From NCBI GenBank assembly GCA_024220505.1, contig JAKZZE010000033.1, positions 186,001 to 250,000 on the forward strand: a DNA stretch of 64,000 bases, in the 5' to 3' direction. The stretch's first letter is position 1. Each line of letters starts with the position of its first letter. Below the pieces are notes generated by a model. It ran no database searches. It had not been told where the DNA came from and worked only from the letters and a program-made list of their open reading frames with translations. A program made the position numbers and the translations under genes. Below, piece by piece: positions 36,124 to 47,282 of the stretch. Source of the stretch: Rhizopus arrhizus (lineage: Eukaryota; Mucoromycota; Mucoromycetes; Mucorales; Rhizopodaceae).

Positions 36124-37246
36124 ATGAACAACTTTCTGCAAAACAAGATTCAGGTACACAGACATATTTTTTAGCTTAATTCAAATACAACTACTTAGCT
36201 TTCCTGCTTAGACAAAGCTTCAGAAAAAGACGATAATACAAAAGAGGTACAAGCTATAATATATATAAATAATTAAATAAACCTTATACAGAAGGGTGGG
36301 AATGACAGGAAGGCGTGATTGAAGTCGTTAAACGATCTGAAACAACCATCGACGATGAGCTGGAATACTTGCAAAAAATTAAAAAAGTAGAGCCACTGAT
36401 AAAGGCTCAAGAGAAAACGTTTAGTCTAGAAAGTATGATAACGTTTAAGCCAAATGTGAAATACGAGTTGAATGAACAAATTAAAGACAAAAGTAACAAT
36501 AACGCACCTATAAACACTAGACGACACTACTAATTGTTCTTGTAGGTTTCTCAGATCTTTTAACTGAAATTTTGTCTGATTTACAAGCTCATGTAGAATC
36601 ACAAATGACAGTTATTAATACAAAACAGGTAGACAATAATAACAAATAAAAGGCAATTTTATTTATACCATCCAGATATCATTGTTGGAGCATATTAGAC
36701 ATGCGGACGAACTCAGTCAATCCATGTCACAATCAATGGTTTTTGCACTAAACCAAGCGAAATTAGCATCTGAAAAGTTCTCAGAGGGTTTTACTTAAAA
36801 AAAGATCAACAGAAAGAAGGGATATCTACTTATATTTATTTCCTGCAATAGTTGCAACCATCAAAGAGAAGTCCAACAAGATTCATCAACAAACATCGCA
36901 TGTATTTAAAGCATTATTTGAAATTGAGAAATATTTGGATCCTGAGGACAGAATCACCAATAGAGAACGCTGGCCACATTTAAATGAACTTTATAGGAAT
37001 GCCTCAAAAAGAACAAGTCCTTCAATAGAAAGGTTAATAACATCTAATTCAACTGAGCCATCTACTACACTTGAATCAATCACAACCAATGTGCCACTGT
37101 TAGAAGATGCCACAGACGCTGAAAAACAAGAGGAAGGTACAGCAACCAACAGTAACACAAGTCGAATTTCATTTGTACCATCGACTGCCTTAAGTAGCCT
37201 AAGAGGTCTTTCTTCCATGTCGATCAGTAAATACTCACAATTGTAA
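36124..37246 (+). CDS. Coiled-coil protein, possible BORC/BLOC-1-type subunit (BORCS5-like)
   Basis: Six exons with consistent phases: MNNFLQNKIQ, LSCLDKASEKDDNTKE, EGVIEVVKRSETTIDDELEY, then FSDLLTEILSDLQAHVESQM, ISLLEHIRHADELSQSMSQS, VATIKEKSNKIHQQTSHVFK and ALFEIEKYLDPEDRITNRE. The order and look (a FKPN motif, two amphipathic helices, then a 'LxPExRL' type end of the helix) resemble BORCS5/Myrlysin, a lysosome-positioning BORC subunit, but the similarity is judged by eye and weak. The C-terminal 80 residues are Ser/Thr-rich and disordered. A soluble coiled-coil adaptor is the safe description. Confidence 0.65.
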
Positions 37247-37296
37247 TCCATTTCAGCAAATAAAAATCCTAGCTTTTTTTTTTATTTATAAATATT

Positions 37297-37800
37297 CTAT
37301 AAGGCAGAAAGCTCCTCAAGTGATTTTCCTTCTACACGATGAATGATCCATTCTTTAAGTGGTTTAGCACCCAGTGATTCATAAAATTTGAGAGAAGGTT
37401 CATTCCAATCGATACACACCCATTCAAATCGAGGATTGTTTCTCTGCTTGGCAAGGTTAGCAAGGTAGATCAGCAGCTTCTTTCCGATACCGGTTCCTCT
37501 AAACTCTGGATGAACAAAGAGATCTTCAAGGTAGATACCAGGTCTTCCAGTAAATGTAGAAAAGTTGTGAAAAAAGATGGAAATGCCAGCAGGTTCCAGT
37601 GGTGAATCCTTTTCTTTTCTGGCATAGGCAATTACAGCTTCCGCATATGGTCGTTCACCAAAAAGCGTTTCTTTAAGAATCTCTTCTGTGGCTGTTACTT
37701 GGTCGGACAGCTTTTCATAAGCTGCAAGACACTTGATAAAATGTAAAATGGTGGGAACGTCTTCAACGGTGGTTTGTCTAATTACAAGATCCATGGTCAT
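37297..37800 (-). CDS. GNAT acetyltransferase, diamine (spermidine/thialysine) N-acetyltransferase-like
   Basis: Intronless, 167 residues, full length for the SSAT group. LVIRQTTVEDVPTILHFIKC opens the fold, LAAYEKLSDQVTATEEILKE and LFGERPYAEAVIA are characteristic of spermidine/spermine acetyltransferase-type GNATs. YLEDLFVHPEFRGTGIGKKL contains the acetyl-CoA P-loop (R-G-x-G-I-G), and WNEPSLKFYESLGAK is the C-terminal substrate helix. It should acetylate a polyamine or a small amine such as thialysine in the cytosol. It is convergent with the coiled-coil gene, with stop codons about 50 bp apart. Confidence 0.9.
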   Translation of the reverse strand: MTMDLVIRQTTVEDVPTILHFIKCLAAYEKLSDQVTATEEILKETLFGERPYAEAVIAYARKEKDSPLEPAGISIFFHNFSTFTGRPGIYLEDLFVHPEFRGTGIGKKLLIYLANLAKQRNNPRFEWVCIDWNEPSLKFYESLGAKPLKEWIIHRVEGKSLEELSAL

Positions 37801-38439
37801 TCACAGAGAGAAAAAAAAAAAAAAAAAAAGGAACCTTATTGACCCTTTTATATATTGACAGCAATAGACTCCGCTGTTGTGGCGGAGTAAGTTTGGAAAT
37901 TCTACTCTTCCCACACAGTGAGTCACTTTAAAAATTCCGTGTTTGCGCAAAGAAAGATAATCTATTTTTTGATTACTGATGATAGATATTGCTAAACTTT
38001 AAGATAATATGAAGGAAACAAACAACAGATACTATATCTCATTCTGTATATTGTTCAAGTCTTTTTTTTATGATTCTTTCAGTAAATGAGTAGCTTCAGT
38101 CTTGATAGTTTTGATTGATTGGGCTTAAAAGAGAGCAATTGATATCATTAAGATTATCTAACAGTAAGCCAATATTATCCTGTTGCGTCTCGGATGTCAA
38201 CTTTTTCTCAAATTCATCAATGCGTCTGTGATTCAAGTTTATGGTTGGTACAATTATGCTTCAAGCTGCAACTGTATTGTTTGGAATAAAAATGGCGTCT
38301 AGAACATAACAGAAAAAAAAAATATGAATTATTCCTTTTTTATTATTTTAGTAAAGCATTGTTTTACATTTGAGCAGATAACCTAAAGAAGTAATTAATA
38401 AAACGGCATTTCTTTTTTTTTTTTTTTACATTATTGTCC
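37801..38439. other. Intergenic, includes an exon-like frame of uncertain status
   Basis: GNAT promoter at the left and 3' flank of the acyl-CoA synthetase gene at the right. On the minus strand 38107-38259 an open stretch reads TINLNHRRIDEFEKKLTSET and LLLDNLNDINCSLL before a stop. It looks coding but has no start or clear splice partners, so it may be a remnant or a short unannotated exon. Confidence 0.35.
37868..37888. promoter_or_regulatory. Palindrome with CCG/CGG half-sites upstream of the GNAT gene
   Basis: ACTCCGC-N7-GCGGAGT is a perfect 7-bp inverted repeat, about 70-90 bp upstream of the GNAT start codon (minus strand). The everted CCG-N9-CGG triplets fit the binding logic of dimeric Zn2Cys6 factors. 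In such an AT-rich region a GC-rich palindrome is unlikely by chance. It could equally form an RNA hairpin if transcribed. Confidence 0.45.
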
Positions 38440-40707
38440 TTACATCTCCTTAAGCTCTTTCTCGTACATTTTGTTAATCTCTTTACGCTTCAATTTTTGT
38501 GCAGCCGTCAACAATCCCATCTCGGGTGTCCAAATGTCCTTACAGACCCAGACATCACTAATGATTTCTGTACCTCGCAAACCACCTGCCTTTGCTTGTT
38601 CTTGCATAGCACGCAGTACCTGTTGACGCGTCTCTTTGCTGGAGCAAAGGGTTTCCCAGTCTTCATTCTGTATACCTTTTTCACGAAGGAAGGTCTCGAG
38701 GGTTTTTGCGATGGGTACCAAAAGTGCCACAGGACGAGGATATAAGGGGTGAGCAAAGACGCAGAGAGTTTCAACCAGGGGAGATGATTTATAGACACTT
38801 TCGAGCTTCTCGAGAGCAATGTATTCACCATTGCTTGTCTTGACCAAGTTTTTGACTCGATCAATTATGTGAAGTGTTCCTCTCTTTGTCCATTCGCCGA
38901 TATCACCCGTCTTTAACCAACCATCCTCGGTCAAGGTCTCTTTGGTGAGGTCTTCACGTTTATAATATCCTGCGGTGATCGAAGGTCCTCGAATGTAGAT
39001 TTCCCCTTGTGGAGGAAGATTGGTGGTTAAATAACCAAGCTCGGGTTGATCTACTAATTTGACTTCCACACATGGAACAGGTGCTCCTACTTCCTTCAAG
39101 GCCCACTGTTCGGGTGCCATGATAGCACACATACTATAATCAAAAATAAATTTGGTTTTTGTTTTTTTTTTTTACATGTTTCTTTTTACCCGCAACTAAT
39201 CAACATGTTAGCTTTATTCAAACCATCACTTTTTCTTCTTACCTTTCCGTCATACCATAACCAGCCAAGATAGGACAGACAGTCAGTGACAAAAAGTCCT
39301 GTGTTTCTGCAGAAATTGGTGCCCCACCCGAAAGGCAATAACGAAGCTTACCACCCAGTTGTTTCTTGACAGTCTTGAAGATGGTGTTATCCAAAAACGA
39401 TGTGTTCAAGCCATGATTACGTAAAAACCGTTTGAATTCAACTGCCTTTCCAAAAATATTTTCTACGCGAGTGCCCCTTTGGGCCACTTTGGATAAAATT
39501 GTCTTGCGGATTGTTTCAAATACTTGAGGGACACCTGTCAAGATGGTAGGTGCGAATTCCTGAAGATCGCCCTTACAGTTTCTAACAGAAGCATCTGTCA
39601 GAGTACGAATGGAACCATAACCAAGCGTGACACCCAAGAAGATGCAAAGATTTTCAACGAGGAATTCTAGGACGTGGGCCAGTGGAAGGTAAGCCATCAT
39701 GGTATCATTGGCTTCTAGTAAATGTTGAAGCATTCGAGAAACACCAGCGACTAGAAGGATATTAAAAGATGAGTAAGTTGGATTGATAGTGTCTTGTGTA
39801 CTTTACTAGCAGACACTACATTTCCATGTGTCAGCATGACACCCTTTGGACTGCCAGTGCTTCCACTGGTATACATGATACAACATAGTTCACTGGATGT
39901 GGGCTTAACAACATCTACAGGATGTTCTTCACCCAACTTTAACAATTCATCAAAAGAAAGAATATGGTTGATTTGCAAACTGGATTTGAGTTGGTGAATA
40001 TGTTCTGGGCTAGCTTCACCACGATAAATGATGGATTTCACTGAAGGACAGTCAGAGAGGACCTTGTTAAGAACAGGTAATTGGTCACTGTTCATAAAAC
40101 AAAGTGTGGCTTCAGATTCAGATATTGCGTGCTGAAGTCCTTCGGGTCCCAAGGTATCATAAGCAGTGACAATAGTCATCGCTTGACTAAAAGCGCCTAT
40201 GTGTAGAGTAAGACTCTTATTTTTGTCATGTTTTATGGGTTATACCGTGTGCTAAAAACATCCATTCAGAACTATACACAATTGATTAATAAAAGTAATA
40301 GTTTTCACTTTGATTGTGAACCTTGTCGAAGCAGATATTTGTACTTTATCACCTCTATTTAAACCAAGTTGACGTAAACCAGCACCGATAGTCTTTGTGA
40401 TATCAGTTGCTTGTTGATATGTGTAATGATAATAACCACTGAGTTGAAAGTAAGTCCAAGTCTTTGACACCTTTTGTTCTTTGCCGTTGACAACCTTTGT
40501 GATTTCTTTATTTTCCACAATTGTGTCTTCTAACTTGCGGTAACTGAAACCTTTACGATCCTTGAAAGAAGTGGCAGCATATTGAAGAACGTCATATAAA
40601 GTTTCTACACCTTTAGCTGGTGTTTTCATCAACTGACTTGGTGATAAAATTGAACGTCGAACGTCACCTTCTTCCGATACCTTAACTGAATAATTTTCTA
40701 CAACCAT
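38440..40707 (-). CDS. Long-chain fatty acyl-CoA synthetase (FAA1/FAA4-like)
   Basis: Start ATG at 40705-40707 (MVVENYSVKVSEEGDVRRSI), stop just before the T-tract at about 38425. It has about five short introns. Blocks in order: TLYDVLQYAATSFKDRKGFS, TWTYFQLSGYYHYTYQQATD, WMFLAHGAFSQAMTIVTAYD, the AMP-binding loop YTSGSTGSPKGVMLTHGN, LPLAHVLEFLVENLCIF, LSGGAPISAETQDFLS, GYGMTE, TGDIGEWTKRGTLHIIDRVK and NGEYIALEKLESVYKSSP. These are hallmarks of the long-chain acyl-CoA synthetase subfamily. The enzyme activates fatty acids with ATP and CoA for lipid synthesis or degradation. The exon encoding SEWMFLAHG is very short (about 23 nt) and lies between two introns. Confidence 0.95.
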
Positions 40708-40967
40708 GATTAAAGAAGAAAAAAAAAAAAAGAAAAAAAAAAAAAAAGAAGCAGTAACCGCGTGAAAAAAAAAGAGAGAGAATTGATTAACCGCGCATGT
40801 GAAGTTGTACAAAAGATGAAGTATATGCAAATAAGATAAAGTGGGTTCTGTTTTTAATAATACATTCTATAGTTTTATGCCTTATTTTCATTTTGTTTGT
40901 ATTCATCAGACATACGATACCTAATGCATTATTTAGTATGAAATAGTAGAATATGAAGTCATAGTCC

Positions 40968-41386
40968 TTACTTAAAGATACGTCCAACTTGCATTGCTCC
41001 TGTACCAAACACAAAAAGATTGACAGTAAATAAAGTATAATTCTTGGGTTTAATCACCATTGAATAACGCGACCAGATCAAACCAGTCAACATTAAAGCT
41101 ATATATTATATTAATAATCTATAATAAAACACTTGTTCAATTACAAAAGTTTTGAGTCAAACTCAAGTTTTCTGCAGGTCGTTGTAAATCTCCAATACCA
41201 GCAAATACCAAGGCCTGAATAAAACATAAAATAGTGAGTATTTTCAGACTGTCTGTTTTAAAAAAAGATATCTGTCATTACCCATTTCATAGCAGGTGCC
41301 CAAAAGTGAATTGTTTTAGGACCAGCAGGGGAATCCCAGAATTTACGCAAGACAGATTGAGTTGCTATAGTTGATGCTGTTGCCAT
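40968..41386 (-). CDS. MPC2: Mitochondrial pyruvate carrier subunit (MPC2 type)
   Basis: Three exons. The N-terminus MATASTIATQSVLRKFWDSP runs into AGPKTIHFWAPAMKW; the next exon gives ALVFAGIGDLQRPAENLSLT; the last gives LMLTGLIWSRYSMVIKPKNY, TLFTVNLFVFGTGAMQVGRI and a terminal FK with stop TAA (40968-40970). These are the conserved blocks of the MPC family, with the 'AGPKT.HFWAP' start typical of MPC2/3. The protein forms a heterodimer with MPC1 in the mitochondrial inner membrane and imports pyruvate. Length of about 120 residues is normal. Confidence 0.93.
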
Positions 41387-41562
41387 GGTTGAATTATAAG
41401 AGAAAAAAAAAAAAAAAAAAAAAAAAGTGCCTAGAGTAGAAAACAAAAAGGAATAAAATTTTCCAAATGATGTGATTGGCTATTGTATTTTAATTTTTTA
41501 CGAGTGTAGAATCTTTTTTATTATTATTATTATTTTCCTTTTTTTTTTCTTTTAATTTTGAA

Positions 41563-42178
41563 ATGATAAAACCAAGTCGTTTGACAAGTATAATAAAACG
41601 ATACAAAACAACTGTTCGTTCAGTTAGTCCAGATGACAATGTTACGATAAAAAGACCGACTCCTATTCTTTTATTAAGAATAAGACAAGAGAAAGAAGAG
41701 TAAGTGAAAGGATGATGATAACAGTCGATAACAATAAAACAGTGAATGGTCTTCTTTATGGCAAAGACAATTCAGTCAGTTGGGATATCATTCAGTGGAT
41801 GCATCAATTGAATTATCAACCAACGAAAAGGATGCTTTGACTAGATTACAATTAGGTTATAAAGACCTAACTCAAGTCACCTCCAACCTTTCATTTTTTC
41901 CACCTTTATTAATAAGCAAAGGAAACACAGCTTGGAGTATTGCACAAAAATATGTTTCAAATAAACCTGTTTCTGGTTTGATATTAATAGATGGTGAACA
42001 AGACATGGCACAATTACCTCACAGCCAATTTGAACCTCATTTTCCTATTCTTCATGTCAACACAAACCAGTCAAGTAAATTACCTTCATTTCTAGAGGGT
42101 TGGATTGATCAAGTGAAAGGAACAAGAAAAAATGAATTTAAAAATGTGATTGATTGGATGAATGACATTGGCATGTAA
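41563..42178 (+). CDS. Small probable mitochondrial protein with alpha/beta-hydrolase-like fold, hypothetical
   Basis: Two exons joined in phase over an intron of about 75 bp: MIKPSRLTSIIKRYKTTVRS then RPTPILLLRIRQEKEEQFSQ, and onward to FPPLLISKGNTAWSIAQKYV, SGLILIDGEQDMAQ, PHFPILHVNTNQSSKLPSFL and a stop at 42176-42178. The basic, acid-free N-terminus suggests a mitochondrial presequence. The strand-elbow-helix pattern around ISKGNTAWSIAQKYV and the following hydrophobic strand resemble an alpha/beta hydrolase, but no catalytic Ser is evident at the elbow. Function unknown. The 3' flank has a 35-nt poly(A). Confidence 0.55.
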
Positions 42179-42213
42179 CTTGTTTTAAAACATTCGATCA
42201 TTTTAATAAAAGG

Positions 42214-42251
<38 letters not shown>

Positions 42252-42451
42252 AGAGAGAACAATGATAAAACCTTATTTAATTTCCTATTATGTTATTTTG
42301 AATCTAAAAAAAAGAAAAAAAAAAATCCCTAAAATCTAAATTTATTGTCTATTAAACCAAATGACATAATTAAAAAAAAAAAAGTTTAAAAAATCTAGAA
42401 TATAAATAGCCTATTTTTTTATTTATTTATTTTCTCCTTTCTTTATAAATC

Positions 42452-43111
42452 ATGGAATCATTTGTTGGTTATATCAAAACAGCACAAGATGCACTTTTAA
42501 TATTTGAAGCATGTCAAAAAGGAACACTTCAAAGGGTGAAAAGAAGACTTTCATCAAAAGAGCGTTCAGAGATACGTTCAGGTTCAATATTTGCTTGGGA
42601 TGAAAGAGAAGCAGGAATGCGTCGTTGGACTGATGGTAGAACATGGTCACCCAGTAGAGTGTTGGGTAGCTTCTTGACTTATCGAGAATTGGATACAAAA
42701 AAAAGGCCTCGCAGTAACAATGGTGTGTTTTGTTATAAACCTGATGGATTAATCAAACAAAGTTTTTCTATTTGCACAGCCTCAAACCAAAAACTACATT
42801 TAATTTCTTATTATTCAAAAACAGATATTTCACGCTTGACTAGACCTTCAGATGATCCAAGACTAAGCAAAATAGAAATACCCAAAGGACATTATCCTGA
42901 AATCAATCCACTGGATATTGGTGGTGGTCATACAGCTTCTATTCATTCTATGCGATTAGAATCCACTGATTCATCCTCTCTATTGTCATCATCTTCATCA
43001 GATGAAGAATTGTACTTTTTATTACCTACTCAAGATGTACCTTGGGAAAAGATACCTTGTTCGGAAGATTATAGACAATTGAATGCACTTCGTCATCAAT
43101 TACGTATTTAA
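42452..43111 (+). CDS. WOPR-domain transcription regulator (Gti1/Pac2/Wor1 family)
   Basis: Intronless, 219 residues. WOPRa: FVGYIKTAQDALLIFEACQK, LQRVKRRLSSKERSEIRSGS, IFAWDEREAGMRRWTDGRTW and SPSRVLGSFLTYREL. WOPRb: GLIKQSFSICTASNQKLHLI and SYYSKTDI. Both halves of the fungal DNA-binding fold are complete. Relatives (Wor1, Ryp1, Gti1, Pac2) are master regulators of morphological switching, gluconate uptake or virulence programmes. After the domain there is a short Ser-rich acidic tail, much shorter than the Gln-rich tails of dikaryotic members. Its activity here is inferred from the domain only. Confidence 0.95.
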   Translation: MESFVGYIKTAQDALLIFEACQKGTLQRVKRRLSSKERSEIRSGSIFAWDEREAGMRRWTDGRTWSPSRVLGSFLTYRELDTKKRPRSNNGVFCYKPDGLIKQSFSICTASNQKLHLISYYSKTDISRLTRPSDDPRLSKIEIPKGHYPEINPLDIGGGHTASIHSMRLESTDSSSLLSSSSSDEELYFLLPTQDVPWEKIPCSEDYRQLNALRHQLRI

Positions 43112-43352
43112 TTTGTGTGTATATACCATTTTTATTATTATCTTTATTAATTCATGCAATTTGAGAATTGAATTCTATTTTGTCAATAAACCGAAAAATA
43201 TGGTTCATTCTATAACAGTCATAGGAGAGAAACATTTATCTATTGATTTCCCCCCCTCTTTTTGTTCTCATATAAGATGATGATACCATATCGAATGATA
43301 CTAAAAATAGTATAAATATCATTTTTATAAAAAAAAAAAAAATAATAAAAAT

Positions 43353-45103
43353 TTAAAGTTTAGGTCCAGCAGCCAAGGTTTGAGGAGCGGCTTGATCTTC
43401 ATAAATCTTGAAATTATCAACAAACATTTTGGCAACATGAGAAAGTGAGCGATTGAAATCTTCAAGAGTACCATTCCATGCTGTCTTGGGATTCAGTAGC
43501 TCAGAGGGTACACCAGTGACTGATTTCGGTATACGCAAATGAAAGATTTCAAGTTCTTCATACTCAGCTTGTGCCAGTTCGCCACTGTGGATAGCATCCA
43601 GGATGGCACGTGTGTATTTCAGAGGACACCGCTTGGAATTCGCAGCTGAACCACCGATCCAACCTGTGTTGATCAACCAAGCATCAGCCTTGTGTTCAGA
43701 CATCTTTTGGGCCAACATCGTCGCATAACGTTGAGGATGAAGGACCAAGAACGGAGCACCAAAGCAAGCTGAAAAAGTGGCCTGAGGCTCAACCACACCA
43801 TCCTCTGTACCGGGTACTTTGGTTGTGTAGCCAGAAATAAAATGATACATGGCCTGTTCTGCACTCAATTTAGAAACGGGAGGCAAGACACCAAAGGCAT
43901 CACAGGTCAGCAAGATGAGATTCTTTGGATGACCGCCCATACAAGGTATTTTAGCATTTGGAATATGGTAAATAGGGTAAGCACAACGAGTATTTTCGGT
44001 CAAGAAATCATCCGAATAATCCACCTCACGGCTTTCTTCATCCAACACGACATTTTCAAGAATGGAACCGAAACGAATCGCATTGAAAATATCAGGTTCC
44101 TTTTCAGCAGATAAATCAATACATTTCGCATAACATCCACCTTCAATGTTGAATATACCATCATCAGACCAGCAGTGCTCATCATCACCAATCAATTTAC
44201 GCTTAGGATCAGCAGAGAGTGTGGTCTTGCCGGTACCTGAGAGACCAAAGAAGAGAGAGACGTCACCCTCTGGACCTTCATTGGCAGAGGAGTGAAGGGA
44301 CAAGACACCAGCCTTGGGCATCAAATAATGCATGACAGTAAAGATCTAATTCACAAGTCAGCATTCTTTCTCTCTTTATTTTTAAACTTACACCCTTTTT
44401 CATCTCACCAGCATATTCACTACCAAGGATAACCATCTCATTACGCTTAAAGTTAACAGAGACAGAGGTAGTCGAGGTCATGCCGGTCGTATAACGATTC
44501 GCAGGGAATTCACCAGCATTAAAGATTGTAAAATCAGGTGTACCAAAATCCTCAAGTTCTTCCTCCGTAGGACGAATCAACATGTTTCTCATAAACAAGA
44601 GATGGTAAGCACGGGAGGCCACAATACGAACCTTGATACGATATTTAGGATCCCAGCCAGCAAAACCATCAAAGACATAAAGACGAGGACGCGTGTTGAG
44701 GTAATCGATCGCACGTTCACGATTGATCAAAAAGACGCGTTCACTGATCGGGGTATTCACAGGACCCCACCAGATGTCCTTTTGAGAACTCTCTTCTTCC
44801 ACAATACGCTTGTCCTTGGGAGATCGACCGGTTTTCTTTCCAGAATAAGCACAAAGGGCACCAGCAGAGGAAATCACCGTGCCTTGTTCATACGTCAAGG
44901 CTTCTTCATAAAGAACAGCGACAGAAGGATTACGTTTGATGGTGACCTGATGATGTATTAATTCCTATTTTATCTTCTTTTCTCTTTACCTTGTCATAAT
45001 CGATACCAGCATATTCATGTAATTCTTCTTCCACTTTAGTATGAACTGAATGTGAACTGGCAGGTCTTCCAGTATAAGGTGATCCGGGTCTTGAGGCAAC
45101 CAT
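43353..45103 (-). CDS. PCK1: Phosphoenolpyruvate carboxykinase (ATP-dependent)
   Basis: Three exons; start ATG at 45101-45103 ([20 protein letters not shown]). Conserved blocks: [34 protein letters not shown], the kinase-2-type loop [20 protein letters not shown] (P-loop GLSGTGKTT), [20 protein letters not shown] with the metal-binding Asp pair, and [18 protein letters not shown] sequence ([20 protein letters not shown]). It makes phosphoenolpyruvate from oxaloacetate using ATP, the first committed step of gluconeogenesis, in the cytosol. The long upstream region contains a CGG palindrome (45342-45359) that could bind a Zn2Cys6 activator. Introns lie at about 44345-44390 and 44949-44990. Confidence 0.96.
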
Positions 45104-46000
45104 CTTGTTTTAGAAAAAAAAAAAAAAAAAAAAAAAGAAAAAAAGAAAAAAAAGAGAGGGTTGTATTTATATTGTTTATTGTTTGCTTTACGAAAAATTC
45201 GGAGTCTTGCCGTTTCCTTGCCCTTTTTCTTCCCCCCCCCCTTTTTTTTTTAAAAAAAAATGTAGTGTGCTTTGTTTCTTGTCTATCACTTTGTCCGATA
45301 CATGAGGTTGATCATGTCCTCTTTTAGACCAGAACAGGGGACGGATATGGCTTTATCCGCCGATTTCTTCCTTAAAATCATATTCTTTTCCAAAGAAAAA
45401 AAAAAAAAAAATTATATACTTTTACGTTATACAAACAATTATGCAAATAAAAAAAAACACAAACTTTATTGCTTACAATGTGAGGTGAAGGACATTGAGA
45501 AAGCTTTACTTGTTCAAAGTAAGATGATGTCTTTCTTTACAAATATTTGCGCCAAGATAAATATAAATAACGCATGCAAATAGAAACGAGTTTCGGTGTT
45601 TTAATAAAGATGAATCTTCATATGATTGAGAACGTGTCATCAACGCAGAGAACGTTCTTTGGGAGGGAGGAAGGAAGGGATAGGATATGAATGAATTGAA
45701 AATAGTACAAGCATGATTGATAACATTTAAATAATATTAAAAAAAAAAACCAGCCGTAAATAACCGCGATCAGCATACGGGATCATCAGTGAAATGTAAT
45801 TAACATGCATTTTATAAAAAGACATTATTTATATACTTGTCAACTGTAATTGTTCTTTTAGACGAAACCTAAAGTTCGAATTGAATGATACATATTCCCT
45901 CATTTATTTAAAAAAAAAAAAGCACAAGATACAAAAGATGCCCATCTTATTTAATCAAAAAAATAGACCTTTTTTTTTGGGCATTAAAATCTAAATCATC
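45104..46000. promoter_or_regulatory. Upstream region of PEPCK gene
   Basis: Nearly 900 bp separate the PEPCK start from the stop of the next minus-strand gene. Immediately upstream is an A-tract in the plus strand (45115-45135), then C-rich and T-rich runs (45232-45260). No further gene is supported. The region is long enough for the carbon-source control usual for PEPCK genes. Confidence 0.5.
45342..45359. promoter_or_regulatory. CGGATA-N6-TATCCG palindrome in the PEPCK promoter
   Basis: A perfect 6-bp inverted repeat with CGG triplets at its outer ends (CGG-N12-CCG), about 240 bp upstream of the PEPCK start. Inverted CGG pairs are bound by Zn2Cys6 dimers, and gluconeogenic genes in fungi are controlled by such factors (Cat8/FacB, AcuK/AcuM). 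Binding here is inference; the spacing is not that of a published PEPCK site I can name. Confidence 0.45.
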
Positions 46001-46613
46001 TTATTTCTTTTCTCCTTGCAAAGTCACCACGATCCTACGTGATCCACCAGAATCACGATGTTCACAAAGATAGATTCTTGAATGATTTAGCGAAAAGAAA
46101 GAGATACCTTTTATGAACGCGTAAAACTTACCCTTGCCAAGTACCAAGATTCAAGCGACCATCACTGATAGGAATATTAAGTGAGACACCAACGATACCT
46201 GATTTTAAGTGACCAGGCTAATGACTGTTAGTCAGGCTACAATTAAATGGATTATGTACCATATCATCCGGTCCTTCGTCTGTGTGAATATAAGGGAATG
46301 TTTCGGGTACAATCTTATTTAAACCCATTTCCATATCTTTTTGTACGTCAGGGTCTGCGTTTTCATTGATCATTAACGAAGCAGAGGTATGTTGCACTGT
46401 ATTTTGTTAGATTCTGTCATTCATCGCTCCAACAAACTTACAAAACACATTGGCCATTCCCACTTTAATCGTCTTTAACTCGGGAATCTGACCAACAATC
46501 TCTCTGTGCACAAGATGACAACCTACAAAACAGTTACAAACTACTTTCTTTATTGTTTATCTTTTACCTCTTTTACGAGGACTTAGACGAATTTCCTTTT
46601 GAATCCAAGGCAT
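46001..46613 (-). CDS. YjbQ / UPF0047 family protein
   Basis: Start ATG at 46611-46613 ([20 protein letters not shown]), five short exons. Then [90 protein letters not shown] and a terminal VVTLQGEKK with TAA at 46001-46003. HTSASL, ENADPDV, H-x-E/D-GPDDMPxHxK and LGTWQGIYLxEHR are the invariant blocks of the YjbQ family. Escherichia coli YjbQ has a weak thiamine-phosphate synthase activity; the real role in fungi is unknown. The conserved His residues at HTSAS and GHLK are present. Confidence 0.94.
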
Positions 46614-47282
46614 AGTGTTTATAAAAAAAAGTGATTATCGTCTATTTTTTTTTTTTTTTTTTTTTTTTTCCAAGTGAGCTGATGACAGTCACTATCCATC
46701 AACAAAGTCTCTTTCCAAATGTGATCATGTAAAGAACAAACTGCTATTGTCAGCATCCTTCCTTGTGAATATTCATGAATTAAATCACGCAACTTTACTT
46801 TCTTAAACAAATTTACTATTATTCATCCTATCCAGTGAATCATTCATTTCACCTTCTTTTTAAACACATGAAATCAAACCTCTTTTTGTTGCTCTCATCT
46901 AATAAATCAGTCTAAACAAAACACTATTTAGTGACATACAGTGATGAAAACGCGTATTTTTTTCATGTTAATATCGGGGATTGAAATAGGCTTTGTAAAA
47001 TGAAACGCATAAATAGCACATGTACGTCAAGGTGAGATCATGTAGACTTTATTTATCAAATAGTGTAATAAGAAAGTAAAAGATGAACATGGAAAAAAGT
47101 GTATTCGTAGTCATTATTTTCTTAAAATAGAATAGAAATGTTCACTCTGTTGTTTGCGGTACAAAAAAAAAAATAGAAGCACAGATTATATATTTCACAT
47201 GTCCCAATAATAAAAATATTTTTCTTTTTTTTTTTTTTTTTTTTTTTTTTTCTTTCTTTCTTTCTTATTGTTTATATTAAAT
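46614..47282. other. Intergenic between divergent YjbQ and Vip1-like genes
   Basis: Contains T-tracts on the plus strand around 46645-46669 and 47221-47250 followed by a CTTT repeat (about 47251-47266). No gene recognised. Confidence 0.45.

Noticed and set aside
38107..38259. Exon-like minus-strand frame near the acyl-CoA synthetase 3' end
   Set aside because: The synthetase ends normally at 38440; no start or splice partner was found, so it was noted but not called a gene.
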